The notes beneath the pieces were generated by a model, which saw only the letters and a program-made list of their open reading frames with translations, was not told the origin of the DNA and did not search any database. A stretch of DNA of 64,000 bases from Chersky-840 sp050011815. Its GTDB lineage: Bacteria; Actinomycetota; Acidimicrobiia; Acidimicrobiales; UBA8190. The position numbers and the translations under genes were made by a program. How positions within the stretch are numbered: the first letter of the stretch is position 1; each line of letters begins with the position of its first letter. This document shows, in pieces, positions 42,053 to 50,708 of the stretch. The DNA lies in NCBI GenBank assembly GCA_050011815.1, contig JBEKIJ010000005.1, positions 1-64,000 on the forward strand, written 5' to 3'.

Positions 42053-42506
42053 CTGCGCCCCCCGATCCGGCCGTCACCGGCCGCCATTTCCACACCAGGT
42101 ACTCGTGGTCGTCGTCCTCGTAGAGCACGTCCAGGACCAGCTCGACCTCGGTGCCCACCGAGAGGTCGTCCACCGTCACCTCGGGGACGACCTGACCCAT
42201 CACCACCATCTTCTCCGCGGCCAGCTCCACCGCCGCGATGCAGAAGGGCACATAGGGATCGGCGGCGACATAGGGCACCGGCGGCGTGTAGCGGGCGTCG
42301 GTGTAGGACCACACCTTCCCTCGCCGGCTCAAGGGGACCTCGTCGAACTCGGTGCCCTCGCACTCGGGGTTGCCACAGAAGAAGGTCTGGCCGGGAAAGG
42401 CGTAGGTGCCGCAGGTGCGACACCGGCTGCCGAGCAGTGCCGGGGCGTCGCCGTCGGTGGTGAACCATCCCTCCACGGCGGGGACGCGGGACTTGGCGGT
42501 GGTCAT
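42045..42506 (-). CDS. DUF35/OB-fold Zn-ribbon protein
   Basis: A 153-residue partner protein of thiolase-like enzymes. A rubredoxin-like zinc ribbon (CRTCGTYAFPGQTFFCGNPEC: four Cys, residues about 29-50) leads into an OB fold (GKVWSYTDARYTPPVPYVAA, VELAAEKMVVMGQVV). DUF35 proteins bind acyl-CoA and activate Ltp/thiolase partners. The ATG lies 6 nt after a TAGACT box, so it heads the DUF35-thiolase-crotonase operon. Confidence 0.88.
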   Translation of the reverse strand: MTTAKSRVPAVEGWFTTDGDAPALLGSRCRTCGTYAFPGQTFFCGNPECEGTEFDEVPLSRRGKVWSYTDARYTPPVPYVAADPYVPFCIAAVELAAEKMVVMGQVVPEVTVDDLSVGTEVELVLDVLYEDDDHEYLVWKWRPVTAGSGGAGA

Positions 42507-42512
42507 CGTGGC

Positions 42513-42518
42513 AGTCTA
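42513..42518 (-). promoter_or_regulatory. -10 box for the DUF35-thiolase operon
   Basis: TAGACT on the - strand, 6 nt before ATG 42506. It is one of a divergent pair with the phzF-like gene, in a 60-bp gap. Confidence 0.5.
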
Positions 42519-42555
42519 ACGCCCCGTCAGATCCGGCCCCGGGGCCGCTGCGGCG

Positions 42556-42561
42556 TATCGT
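42556..42561 (+). promoter_or_regulatory. -10 box for leaderless PhzF-like gene
   Basis: TATCGT, 5 nt, ATG 42567. The opposite operon's box (42518-42513) is 37 bp away. Confidence 0.5.
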
Positions 42562-42566
42562 GATCC

Positions 42567-43358
42567 ATGGACCTCACCGTCGTCGACTCCTTCACCGATC
42601 GTCCCTTCGCCGGCAACCCCGCGGCGGTGACGGTGGTGGACGCCTTTCCCGAGGAAGGGCGCATGCAGGCCATCGCCCGCGAGATGAACCTGTCGGAGAC
42701 GGCCTTCGTCGTCCCCCGACCCGACGGCGATCACGATCTGCGCTGGTTCTCGCCCACCATCGAGATCGATCTGTGCGGCCATGCCACCTTGGCCGCCGCC
42801 TACGTGCTCGGCGGGGCCGGGACGTTCCACACCAGGAGCGGCGTCCTCGTGTGCTCCCGGGCCGATGACGGTTGGATCGAGATGGACTTCCCCGCCGATC
42901 CCACCACCCCCGAACCGGCTCCCCCGTCGCTCGCCGCCACGCTGGGCCTCGACGCCGGGACCGACGCCGCGCCGACGGTGCGCGCCTTCGCCCGGGCGCG
43001 CAGCGACCTGGTGGTGGAGCTGGCCCACGCGCAGACCGTCCGGGACGTGCGCCCCGACCTCGGGGCGGTGGCCGCGCTGGGGTCACGAGGGGTCATCGTC
43101 ACCGCTCCCGGTGACCGGGACGGCATCGACTGCGTGTGTCGGATGTTCGCCCCCAACAGCGGCGTCGCCGAGGACCCCGTGACCGGCTCGGCCCACTGCA
43201 CCCTGGCGGGGTACTGGGGCGAGCGGCTCGGTCGCCAGGAGCTGGTGGGCGAGCAGGTCTCGGCGCGCGGCGGGATCGTCCGCATGCGGCGCAACGGGGA
43301 CCGCGTCGTGCTCGGCGGTCAGGCCGTCACGGTGTCCCGGGTGCAGCTCGTCGTCTGA
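42567..43358 (+). CDS. PhzF family isomerase
   Basis: A 263-residue PhzF-like protein: MDLTVVDSFTDRPFAGNPAA at the start, AREMNLSETAFVV with the catalytic-type Glu, FSPTIEIDLCGHATLAAAYVL, and the C-terminal GVAEDPVTGSAHCTLAGYW. True PhzF isomerises dihydrohydroxyanthranilate in phenazine synthesis, but most homologs have unknown substrates and no phenazine genes are here. It converges with the SDR gene with 5 bp between the stops. Confidence 0.87.
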   Translation: MDLTVVDSFTDRPFAGNPAAVTVVDAFPEEGRMQAIAREMNLSETAFVVPRPDGDHDLRWFSPTIEIDLCGHATLAAAYVLGGAGTFHTRSGVLVCSRADDGWIEMDFPADPTTPEPAPPSLAATLGLDAGTDAAPTVRAFARARSDLVVELAHAQTVRDVRPDLGAVAALGSRGVIVTAPGDRDGIDCVCRMFAPNSGVAEDPVTGSAHCTLAGYWGERLGRQELVGEQVSARGGIVRMRRNGDRVVLGGQAVTVSRVQLVV

Positions 43359-43363
43359 CCGGC

Positions 43364-44140
43364 TCAGCCGCTCGCCTTGCGCACGCCCTTGCGGTAGGCG
43401 GCGGGGAACAGGGCCCGCCCCACCGGCGCCAGCCGGGCGATCGGCGCCGCATCGATGTCCAGTTTGGGCCCGCCCATGCGGGCCAGGACGAGCCGGGACA
43501 CCTGCTCCTCGGTGCGTCGCACCATGCGGGGAGGCATGGGCATGCCGTCCTCGACGGCACCCGACCCCATGGCGGTGGGCACCCAGCCCGGGTACAGGAC
43601 GTGCAGGTGGACACCTTTTCCCTCCGTGTCGAAGGAGAGGCTTTCGGTGAAGGCGCTCAGGGCCGCCTTCGAGGCGCTGTAGGCCGTTTCGTGGGGGCTC
43701 GGGGCGCGCCCGCTGTCCGACGACACGTTGATGATCACCCCGTGGTGTCGTGCGAGCATTCCCGGTAAGACGGCCAAGGTGCCCGCCACCGCCGCGAAGT
43801 AATTGGTCTCCATCACTTCCCGGTGCACGGGGAGGCCGGGTTCGCCCTCCCCGCGCGGTGGTCCCATGCCGGCGTTGTTGACGAGCACGTCGATCCGTCC
43901 GTGGCTGGCTTCGATGTCACCCAGCACCGACACGAAACGGTCGGTGTCGCGCAGGTCGCAGGTGACCGCGGAGGAATCCGGAGACGTCCGCTGCATCTCC
44001 TGGGCCAGGCTGGTGAGGAGCTCCCGGCGTCGGGCGATCCCGATGACGATCGCCCTCTTGGCCGCCATGTCGAGGGAGAAGCGCCGTCCCAGACCCGACG
44101 ACGCCCCGGTCACCACCACCACCGATCCGCGGATGTCCAT
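43364..44140 (-). CDS. short-chain dehydrogenase/reductase
   Basis: A 258-residue SDR: VVVTGASSGLGRRFSLDM, VLVNNAGMGP, catalytic NVSSDSGRAPS and YSASK, and the loop VLYPGWVPTAMGSGAV. The long C-terminal basic region (GRALFPAAYRKGVRKASG) may anchor it to membrane lipids, as in retinol-type SDRs. Start at ATG 44140 (MDIRG), not the longer frame upstream. It converges with the PhzF-like gene. Confidence 0.86.
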   Translation of the reverse strand: MDIRGSVVVVTGASSGLGRRFSLDMAAKRAIVIGIARRRELLTSLAQEMQRTSPDSSAVTCDLRDTDRFVSVLGDIEASHGRIDVLVNNAGMGPPRGEGEPGLPVHREVMETNYFAAVAGTLAVLPGMLARHHGVIINVSSDSGRAPSPHETAYSASKAALSAFTESLSFDTEGKGVHLHVLYPGWVPTAMGSGAVEDGMPMPPRMVRRTEEQVSRLVLARMGGPKLDIDAAPIARLAPVGRALFPAAYRKGVRKASG

Positions 44141-44209
44141 CGTCGCCCTCCCGTCGCGCTCGTGCTCTGGGCACCGCCGGCGCCCGCGCCGGCCTGGCAA
44201 CATTGCCCC

Positions 44210-45094
44210 ATGGACGCCCCCCGCACCGCCCGCACCATGTGGAAGCTGTTCGAGCCGCTGCATGCCGTGACGTACTTCGCCGAGGAGTGCAGAGAGGAAT
44301 ACAGCAGCGCGGGCCTCAAGGGCTTCTGGATGGGCTACTTCGCGGGGCGATCCGCGCCCATGGGCCCGGTCGGCCCCGCCGTGGTCGACGCCACCTTCTT
44401 CAGCTTCAACCCCGACCGTGTCGCCCGGGCCTTGCCCGACGCCTGGTCCTTCGCCTCGCCCGGCCGGGTTCTCGAGGCCCGGCTCACCGGGGTCGACCGC
44501 GCCCTGGGCCGGATCCTCGGGCCCGACGGGGTGGGCGCCGACATCGGCGCCATGGCCGGCGAGCTGGCCCGGGCCGCCGAATTGGCGATGGAGGCCGTCG
44601 AGGGGCTCAGCACCGACGGCCGGCCCCTGGCCGCCGCCAACGCCGCCTTGGACTGGCCCGAGGAGCCCCACCTGGCGCTGTGGCAGGCGACCACGGTGCT
44701 GCGCGAGCACCGGGGCGACGGGCACGTGACGGCGTTGGTGGCGGCGGGACTCGACGGTCGCCAGGCCCTCGTGACCATGGCCGCCACCGGGGCCGTTCCC
44801 CGCGCCGTGCTCCAGGCGGCCCGGGGTTGGGACGACGAGCAGTGGGACGCGTCGGCGGCCACGTTGATGGAGCGCGGCTGGCTCGACGAGGACGGGTCGC
44901 CCACCGTCTCGGGATCCACCGCCCGTCAGGAGATCGAGGACCTCACCGATCTCCTCGCCGCCGAACCGTGGGAACGCCTGGGCGAGGAGGGCACCGAGGC
45001 GCTGCGCGCCATGCTCGCCCCGCTGGCCAAGGCCATCGCCGCCACCGGTGCGGTCCCGGTGCCCAACCCGATCGGCCTCCCGCCCCCGGAGTAG
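44210..45094 (+). CDS. SCO6745 family helix-rich protein
   Basis: A 294-residue protein, all-alpha by composition, with the recognisable opening ARTMWKLFEPLHAVTYFAEE and SFNPDRVARALPDAW and LEARLTGVDRALGRILG. Actinobacterial SCO6745-family members share this and have a winged-helix-like tail (WDASAATLMERGWLDEDGS). Function is not established. The ATG lies 6 nt after the weak -10-like CAACAT. Its stop converges with the NTF2-like gene. Confidence 0.6.
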   Translation: MDAPRTARTMWKLFEPLHAVTYFAEECREEYSSAGLKGFWMGYFAGRSAPMGPVGPAVVDATFFSFNPDRVARALPDAWSFASPGRVLEARLTGVDRALGRILGPDGVGADIGAMAGELARAAELAMEAVEGLSTDGRPLAAANAALDWPEEPHLALWQATTVLREHRGDGHVTALVAAGLDGRQALVTMAATGAVPRAVLQAARGWDDEQWDASAATLMERGWLDEDGSPTVSGSTARQEIEDLTDLLAAEPWERLGEEGTEALRAMLAPLAKAIAATGAVPVPNPIGLPPPE

Positions 45095-45101
45095 TCCCCG
45101 G

Positions 45102-45656
45102 TCAGTCCCAGATGGCGACGGGGGCCTGGCCCAAGGGGTAATGCCCGGGGAGCAGCCCCTCCGACGTGGCGCGCTCCATGCGGCGGCGCATGCCGTCGGA
45201 GAGCGCATCGGCTTTGATCATCTCGATGAACAGGGCCGTGGCGTTCCCCACGTCGAAGAAGTCGCGCTGCCACGACCATTTCCAGTTCCCCGCGTAGCGG
45301 AACCAGCTCCCGCCCAGGCCGGCGACGACATACGGCGAGCCGTCGGGCCGGGTGGTGTCGGCGATCTGCTTCCACAGGCCGATGATCTCGCCCTGGTGGG
45401 GGTCGATGATCACCTTCTGATACGGGTAGGTCCAGCCGTCGAGGCCGCCCATCTCGAGCCCCAGGGCGATGTCGCGGATGTCGTCGCGCCCCACGACCAT
45501 GAAGTCCTCGTGCGGCCCGATGTTCCAGCCGTAGGTGGCGTCCTCGGTGTACATCTCCGACATCGGCTTCCAGTCGCCGGCCTCCTGGGCGCGGCGGTTG
45601 GTCTCCAACCAGCGCTGCACCATCTCCTCGAGCTCTTCGTACGCGAACGCGGGCAC
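45102..45656 (-). CDS. NTF2/SnoaL-like protein
   Basis: A 184-residue protein with a SnoaL/NTF2-like cone fold pattern (AYEELEEMVQRWLETNRRAQEA, MYTEDATYGWNIGPHEDFMV, IIDPHQGEIIGLWKQIADTT). In M. tuberculosis an NTF2-like protein (Rv0760c) lies near the CYP51 operon. It is the last gene of the ferredoxin/CYP51 run: GTG start 1 bp after the ferredoxin stop. A steroid isomerase role is possible but unproven. Confidence 0.75.
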   Translation of the reverse strand: MPAFAYEELEEMVQRWLETNRRAQEAGDWKPMSEMYTEDATYGWNIGPHEDFMVVGRDDIRDIALGLEMGGLDGWTYPYQKVIIDPHQGEIIGLWKQIADTTRPDGSPYVVAGLGGSWFRYAGNWKWSWQRDFFDVGNATALFIEMIKADALSDGMRRRMERATSEGLLPGHYPLGQAPVAIWD

Positions 45657-45657
45657 C

Positions 45658-45852
45658 TCAGTCCTCCTCGATCTTGAGCGCATGGGTGGGACAGAACTTC
45701 ACGGCCGCCTCCACCTGGGGGCGCAGCTCCTCGGCCGGCGACTCGTCGAGCACCTCGACCACGTTCTTCTTCGACACCGTGAACACCGCCGGGGCCTCGG
45801 ACTCACACACCCCGTGACCCTGGCACAGGTCGCGGTCGACGGTCACCCTCAT
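45658..45852 (-). CDS. 3Fe-4S-type ferredoxin (CYP51 redox partner)
   Basis: A 64-residue ferredoxin with Cys10, His13, Cys16 (DLCQGHGVC) and C54-Pro in KFCPTHAL, the CxxHxxC...CP form found in mycobacterial P450-partner ferredoxins (Rv0763c type). Delivers electrons to the CYP51 just upstream. ATG overlaps the CYP51 stop (ATGA), so the two are translationally coupled. Confidence 0.92.
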   Translation of the reverse strand: MRVTVDRDLCQGHGVCESEAPAVFTVSKKNVVEVLDESPAEELRPQVEAAVKFCPTHALKIEED

Positions 45853-47216
45853 AGGGCGACCCTCCGGCGGAAGCGGGCCACACAGGGCTGGGCCAGCTGC
45901 ACCACCATCTTGGAGTGGTCGTTGCGGTAGGTGTCGGAGTCCTGGGCCAGTTCGAAGTCCCAGTGGCGCAGCAACACCGAGAAGATGGCCTTCAACTGCA
46001 TCATGGCGAAGGGCGCCCCCACGCAGCGGTGGCGCCCGGCGCCGAAGGGGATCCACGTCCAGGGGTTGGCCCGGTCCTCGGCCCGGGGCTCGAGGTAACG
46101 CTCGGGGACGAAGGCGTCGGGGTCGGGGAAGTCCTCGGGGATGCGGTTCGACACCGCCGGGCTCGCCCCCACGAGCTTGCCGGGCGCCACCGCGTACCCC
46201 TGCACTTCGAGCTCCTCCTTGACGACGCGCAGCACCAGGATGAGCGGGGGGTGCAGGCGCAGCGCCTCCTTGATGGCCGACTCCAGGCGGGGCATGGCCC
46301 GCAGCGCCTGGTAGCTGACCTCCTCGCCATGGGCGTAGAGCTCGTCGAGCTCGGTCCGCACCGCGGCGAGCTCTTCGGGATGGCGCAACAGCTCGATGAG
46401 GGTCCACGCCGCCGTGCCCGAGGTGGTGTGGTGGCCGGCGAACATCATGGAGATGAACATGCCCGTTACGATGTCGGTGCTGAACTTCGGCGTGCCGTCC
46501 GCTTCGCGGATCGACATCAACACGTCGAGCAGGTCGCGGTCGTCTTCGGTGGCGGGAGGCCCTTGTTCCCGGCGGTCCATGATCCCCTGCACCAGGTCGA
46601 CGAGCCCGAGCCGTGCCTCGTCGCGGCGGCGGAAGCTCTCGATGGGCGCGTAGGGGTCGACATAGGCGATGGCGTCGGTGCCCTGCTCGAGGTCGTGGTA
46701 GAGCTCGGCGAAGCGGCGGTCGAGCTCGTGGCGGAACTTCTTCCCGATGAGACAGGCCGAGGACGTGTAGATGGTGAGCTCGGCGAACCAGTCGAGAAGG
46801 TCGATGGTGCCCTCCTCGCCCCAGGTCCCCACCATGCCCTCGACCTCGTCCGCGATGGTCGCGGCGTGGCCCCGCATGAACTTGTCGCGCAGGGCCTGGT
46901 TGTGGAGCATCTCGCGCCGGCGCTCGGGGGGGGCGTCGAACACCACGCCCTCGCCGAAGATCGGGGTCATGAAGGGGTACGCCTCGGCCTGGTCGAGCAC
47001 CTCTTCCGGAGCGCGGAAGAACAGCTCGTTGGCCTGCGCCCCGGTGAGCAGCACCACGTCGCGATCGGCCAGCCGGAACTGGCCCACGTCGCCGCACTCG
47101 TCGCGCACCCGCCGCATGAGCGCGATGGGGTCGACGCGCAGCTCCTCGAGATGCCCGTGCTCGCCTTCTCCGCCCGAGACCTGGGGCGGTTCGCGCAGTC
47201 CGATGTCGACGGTCAT
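45849..47216 (-). CDS. cyp51: cytochrome P450 CYP51 (sterol 14-alpha-demethylase family)
   Basis: A 455-residue P450 that matches the M. tuberculosis CYP51 pattern strongly: BC-loop YPFMTPIFGEGVVFD, the ELTIYTSSACLIGKKF block, AYVDPYAPIESFRRRDEARLG, I-helix MFAGHHTTSGTAAWTLIEL, ExxR in EALRLHPP, and heme loop FGAGRHRCVGAPFA. CYP51 removes the 14-alpha methyl of sterols in eukaryotes; its bacterial substrate is unknown. ATG overlaps the SDR stop (ATGA). Downstream comes the ferredoxin partner. Confidence 0.95.
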   Translation of the reverse strand: MTVDIGLREPPQVSGGEGEHGHLEELRVDPIALMRRVRDECGDVGQFRLADRDVVLLTGAQANELFFRAPEEVLDQAEAYPFMTPIFGEGVVFDAPPERRREMLHNQALRDKFMRGHAATIADEVEGMVGTWGEEGTIDLLDWFAELTIYTSSACLIGKKFRHELDRRFAELYHDLEQGTDAIAYVDPYAPIESFRRRDEARLGLVDLVQGIMDRREQGPPATEDDRDLLDVLMSIREADGTPKFSTDIVTGMFISMMFAGHHTTSGTAAWTLIELLRHPEELAAVRTELDELYAHGEEVSYQALRAMPRLESAIKEALRLHPPLILVLRVVKEELEVQGYAVAPGKLVGASPAVSNRIPEDFPDPDAFVPERYLEPRAEDRANPWTWIPFGAGRHRCVGAPFAMMQLKAIFSVLLRHWDFELAQDSDTYRNDHSKMVVQLAQPCVARFRRRVAL

Positions 47217-48061
47217 GGTGTGCCTCCTGTGCTGCGGTGGTCCGACGCATGGTCCGGTGCATGGTCCGATGGGGCCCCGTCGGTGCGGACGGGAGCCTCG
47301 GGCTGGACCTCGATCATGGGGAGGTGGGTCCCGGGCGGGGTCGACACCGCGGCGAGCACCGCGGCGGCGACGGCGGGGGGCCGCAGGAAGTGGCTGTGGC
47401 GGGCCGCCCCGAACCGGGCCCACTCCACGAGCGCCTCGGCGGTGGTGTCGGGTCCCCAGTCGGTGCCCATCTCGGTGAGGGTCTGACCGGGCTGGACGAT
47501 GGTGGCGCGCACCCCGGTGCCTTCGAGCTCCAGTTGCATGGCCCGGACCAGCCCCTCCAGTCCCCATTTCGACGCCGTGTAGGCCGCCATGAGGGGCCGG
47601 GGCAGGCGCAGGATGTCGGAGCTGACGAACACGAGGTCGCCGTGGTGGCGCTGCGCCATGGCGGGGGCGAACGCGGCGACCAGGCGGTGGGCCCCCAGGA
47701 GGTTGACCTCCACGGTGTGGGCGAAATCCTTGGGGGTCGTGCCCAGCGCGGTGCCGGGCTCGGCGTGCCCGGCGCTCGACACCATGATGTCGACGGGGCC
47801 CACGGCGTCGAACGCGGCGGCGGCGAATTCCTCGACCGAGGCCGCCTCGGCCAGGTCGAGTCGGTGCGCGTGGGCCTCTCCACCGGCGGCCCGGATCCCC
47901 TCCGCCACCGCTTCGCACTGCTCGACCCGGCGGGCGCCGAGCACCACGGGGTGTCCCGCTTCGGCCAAGGCCGCGGCGGTGGCGGCGCCGATCCCCGAGG
48001 ACGCGCCCGCCACCACCGATCCTCGGCGGGGGGGGTGGGCGACGAATCGGGACCGGGGCAC
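47213..48061 (-). CDS. short-chain dehydrogenase in CYP51 operon (Rv0765c-like position)
   Basis: A 282-residue SDR: VVAGASSGIGAATAAAL, IMVSSAGHAEP, catalytic FVSSDILRLPRP and YTASK, and QPGQTLTEMGTDWG. The C-terminus ends in a degenerate His/Asp repeat (APSDHAPDHASDH), coded by an irregular direct repeat. GTG start at 48061. It sits between the P450 and CYP51, the place of the Rv0765c oxidoreductase in M. tuberculosis. Confidence 0.85.
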   Translation of the reverse strand: MPRSRFVAHPPRRGSVVAGASSGIGAATAAALAEAGHPVVLGARRVEQCEAVAEGIRAAGGEAHAHRLDLAEAASVEEFAAAAFDAVGPVDIMVSSAGHAEPGTALGTTPKDFAHTVEVNLLGAHRLVAAFAPAMAQRHHGDLVFVSSDILRLPRPLMAAYTASKWGLEGLVRAMQLELEGTGVRATIVQPGQTLTEMGTDWGPDTTAEALVEWARFGAARHSHFLRPPAVAAAVLAAVSTPPGTHLPMIEVQPEAPVRTDGAPSDHAPDHASDHRSTGGTP

Positions 48062-48076
48062 GGACGAGATCCTCTC

Positions 48077-49324
48077 TCAGCGCGCCGTGACGGAGGTGGG
48101 GAGGCTGGCGAACCCCCGGACGTTGATGGAGTGGACCCGGCGGGCCCGCTCGGCGTCGATGTCGTAGTCGGCCACGCGGGCCACGAGCTCCTCGAGCATC
48201 ACGCGCGCCTCGAGTCGGGCCAGAGGAGCACCCAGGCAGAAATGGCGGCCGCCACCGAAGCTGATGAGCTTGGAGGTGTCGCGGTCGAGGTCGTAGCGGT
48301 CGGGGTCCTCGAACACCGCACCGTCGCGGTTGGCCGACCCGATGAGCAGCAGCACGCGCTCCCCGTCACCGATCACCGTCCCCAGCAGCTCCACCTCGCC
48401 GGTGGTGACGCGCAGCAGCATCTGGGAGGAGGTGTCGTAGCGCAGGGTCTCCTCCACCCACTGCGGGGCGCGCCCGGGGTCGCCGAGGGCCTTGGCCTTC
48501 TGGTCGGGGAACCGCCACGCCCAGAACCAGGCGTTGGCGAGGAGCTTGGTGGTGGTCTCGTTCCCCGCCACCACCATCAGGAAGAGAAAGGAGATGATCT
48601 CGTCGTCGCTCAGCCGGTCGCCGTGGGGCACAGCGTCGACCCCTTCGTCGACCACGGCGTCGATCAACCCCGACGTGAGGTCGTCACGTCGCGACGCGCG
48701 TCGCTCGGCCACCATGTCGGCGAAGTAGCCCGCCAACACCAGGGCGGCCTCCATCCCCTCTCGGGGGACGTCGAAGACTCCTTCCTCACGGTGCACGAGC
48801 AGGTCGGCCAGGCGGCGGACCTCGGCCCGGTCCGAGGCGGGGACGCCGATCATCTGTGAGATCACGTCCATGGGGAGCTTCCCGGCCACGTCCCCGACCA
48901 TGTCGAAGGTGCCCATGGCCATCGCGGCGTCGAGGTAGTCGACGGCCAGGGCGCGGATCTCGGGTTCGAGCCCGGCCACCCGCCGGGTCGTGAAGGCCTT
49001 GGAGACGAGCGACCGCATGCGGGTGTGGCGGGGTGGGTCCATGGCCAGGAAGGACATGGACTTATGGGCGTGGGGCCCGTAGGCGGCGGGGTCGAGGGTC
49101 ACGCCGAAGCGGTTCGAGAGATGGGCGGGGTCGCGGAAGGCGGCCAGGACATCGGCGTGGCGCGACAGGGCCCAGAAGTCGAACTCGTCGTTGCGGTAGA
49201 GCGGCGCCTCGGCCCGCAGCCGGGCGTAGGTCGGATAGGGGTTCTCGTGGACCGAGTAGTCGTAGGGGCTGTAGCGGACCCCGGCATCGGAGCCGGGCAC
49301 GATGCCGACGCCGGCGTCGGTCAC
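48077..49324 (-). CDS. cytochrome P450 (CYP123-like position)
   Basis: A 415-residue P450: YSPYDYSVHENPYPTYARLR, LAMDPPRHTRMRSLVSKAF, I-helix LFLMVVAGNETTTKLLANA, ExxR in VEETLRYDTSSQMLLR, heme loop ISFGGGRHFCLGAPLARLEA. In the M. tuberculosis CYP51 locus the corresponding gene is cyp123. GTG overlaps the TetR stop (GTGA). Confidence 0.9.
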   Translation of the reverse strand: MTDAGVGIVPGSDAGVRYSPYDYSVHENPYPTYARLRAEAPLYRNDEFDFWALSRHADVLAAFRDPAHLSNRFGVTLDPAAYGPHAHKSMSFLAMDPPRHTRMRSLVSKAFTTRRVAGLEPEIRALAVDYLDAAMAMGTFDMVGDVAGKLPMDVISQMIGVPASDRAEVRRLADLLVHREEGVFDVPREGMEAALVLAGYFADMVAERRASRRDDLTSGLIDAVVDEGVDAVPHGDRLSDDEIISFLFLMVVAGNETTTKLLANAWFWAWRFPDQKAKALGDPGRAPQWVEETLRYDTSSQMLLRVTTGEVELLGTVIGDGERVLLLIGSANRDGAVFEDPDRYDLDRDTSKLISFGGGRHFCLGAPLARLEARVMLEELVARVADYDIDAERARRVHSINVRGFASLPTSVTAR

Positions 49325-49977
49325 GGCGATCCTCCCAGCACCAGTCGGGCCGTGTCGGCCAGGGCCTCGGGCACGTCCTCGAAGTGGATGTGGCCCATGC
49401 CGGCCCACAGCATGGCCCCGCTGTAGGCGAGGTCGAGGCTGCGCAGCACCGCTTCGTCGGCCCGGTCTCCCAGCGCCGCCTTCAGGCGCTCGTGCAGGGT
49501 GGCGCCGAACAGGACGCGCAGCGCCTGGACCTCGGGACCGCTCCCGAGCAGGGCCGTGGTGCACGCCGCCGCCAGGGTGGGGTCATCGGCCATGAAGAGG
49601 CCGAGCACCCGCAGCTCGACGATGGCCCGCTCCACGGCGGTGGCCCCCTCGTCGACGTCGGGGACCGGGAGCGCCTGCATGCGGCGCCAGAGCACCTCGG
49701 CCAGCAGGTGGTCTTTCGAGGCGAAGTAGGTGTAGGCCGTGGCCGGCGCCACCCCGGCCCGGCGGGCCACGGTGCGGACGGTGATGCCGTCGTAGCCGCG
49801 CTCGCGCGCCTCGTCGGCGGCCGCCTCCACGAGCTGCTCGACCACGGCGACCTGGCGCACCGTGAGGCGTCGGCGCGACGCTTCTGCCGCCGACACGGTC
49901 ATCGGGGCCTCGGTCACGGCCCCTTCGGTCAGACGTGCCTCGGTCATCGGCGCCTCGGTCATCGGCGCCTCGGTCAC
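49321..49977 (-). CDS. TetR family transcriptional regulator
   Basis: A 218-residue repressor. HTH: LVEAAADEARERGYDGITVRTVARRAGVAPATAYTYFASKDHLL, about residues 45-88; the helical ligand-binding half follows (TALLGSGPEVQALRVLFGA). Residues 1-27 are imperfect MTEAP repeats coded by 15-bp direct repeats, each holding ATG, GTG or CTG, so the true start could be any of several; the GTG at 49977 overlaps the upstream stop (GTGA). Its probable operator is the palindrome at 50719-50734, which would control both flanking operons. Confidence 0.88.
   Translation of the reverse strand: MTEAPMTEAPMTEARLTEGAVTEAPMTVSAAEASRRRLTVRQVAVVEQLVEAAADEARERGYDGITVRTVARRAGVAPATAYTYFASKDHLLAEVLWRRMQALPVPDVDEGATAVERAIVELRVLGLFMADDPTLAAACTTALLGSGPEVQALRVLFGATLHERLKAALGDRADEAVLRSLDLAYSGAMLWAGMGHIHFEDVPEALADTARLVLGGSP
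49903..49977 (-). repeat. 15-bp direct repeats at the TetR start
   Basis: Five imperfect units built on GTGACCGAGGCGCCG/ATGACCGAGGCGCCG; the first two differ only in the first base. Each unit offers an in-frame start codon, and slippage by one unit keeps the frame. Confidence 0.8.
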
Positions 49978-50702
49978 GGGCGGGCCCGGCCGATCTCGAC
50001 GTCGGTCACGGTGCGGTCCCTGGTGTCGAATTCGGGCGGTACGTGGGGCGTGCCGTCGCGCATGGGGGGGAAGCGGAAGGTCGCCGCGGTGGTGTGGCGG
50101 GTCATGGTGGTGATGTCGGCCACGGGGAGGACCTCGGTGTCGTCGTCGATGACGACCTCCCAGCGGCAATGGGGCACGCGGTCCTTGGGGACGCGCGGGG
50201 GGCGGTGGACGGCGCGCACCCGGGCCTTGGGGTTCACGGCCTGGGCGGTGACGTCGAAGGTGCCGTCCTCGATGGTGTGGCACATGCCCGTGACCATCTT
50301 GTCGCCCCAGGGTTCGACGTCCATGAGCGCTCCGCAGCTGCGGAGCTCGAAGTAGCCGTGGTGGTCGTCCTCCACCACGTAGTGGACGTCCATGTAGTGG
50401 TGGGGGAAGCCCGGGTCGAGCTGGAGGACCTTGAAGATGGCTTCGATGCCGTCGCCCTCGATGCCCATGACCTCGCGCAGGCGCTCGCCGTAGATGGGGC
50501 TCGCCCCGGCCCACTCCTCGATGGCGAGCTCGTTCACCACGTCGGCGCCGTAGCGGATGCCGATGGCCGCGCACATGGAGCGGTCGAGGAGGTGGACGAT
50601 GAGGGCGTACTCGCGCGCCAGACGGACCAGGGCCTCCTTGGACAGGTCCTCGTAGCGGAAGTCAGGATCGAAGGGACCCGAGTAGTCATTGCGGTCGGCC
50701 AT
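49974..50702 (-). CDS. uncharacterised protein, first gene of the CYP51-side operon
   Basis: A 242-residue soluble protein that I do not recognise with confidence. Seen: FRYEDLSKEALVRLAREYAL and LLDRSMCAAIGIRYGADVVN (helical N-terminal half), then a His/Asp-rich centre (HHYMDVHYVVEDDHHGYFEL), RSCGALMDVEPWGDKMV and MCHTIEDGTFDV. Cys and His at these places could bind metal or act as nucleophile; some uncharacterised families with thiazoline-hydrolase-like folds look like this. ATG lies 6 nt after a TAGTCT box next to the palindrome; its stop overlaps the TetR start. Confidence 0.75.
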   Translation of the reverse strand: MADRNDYSGPFDPDFRYEDLSKEALVRLAREYALIVHLLDRSMCAAIGIRYGADVVNELAIEEWAGASPIYGERLREVMGIEGDGIEAIFKVLQLDPGFPHHYMDVHYVVEDDHHGYFELRSCGALMDVEPWGDKMVTGMCHTIEDGTFDVTAQAVNPKARVRAVHRPPRVPKDRVPHCRWEVVIDDDTEVLPVADITTMTRHTTAATFRFPPMRDGTPHVPPEFDTRDRTVTDVEIGRARP

Positions 50703-50708
50703 AGCGTC

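Noticed and set aside
39431..42463. Very long + strand open frame opposite the AONS-like, crotonase and thiolase genes
   Set aside because: Composition is Gly/Arg/His-rich without domains and it lies fully over well-supported - strand genes; a high-GC shadow.
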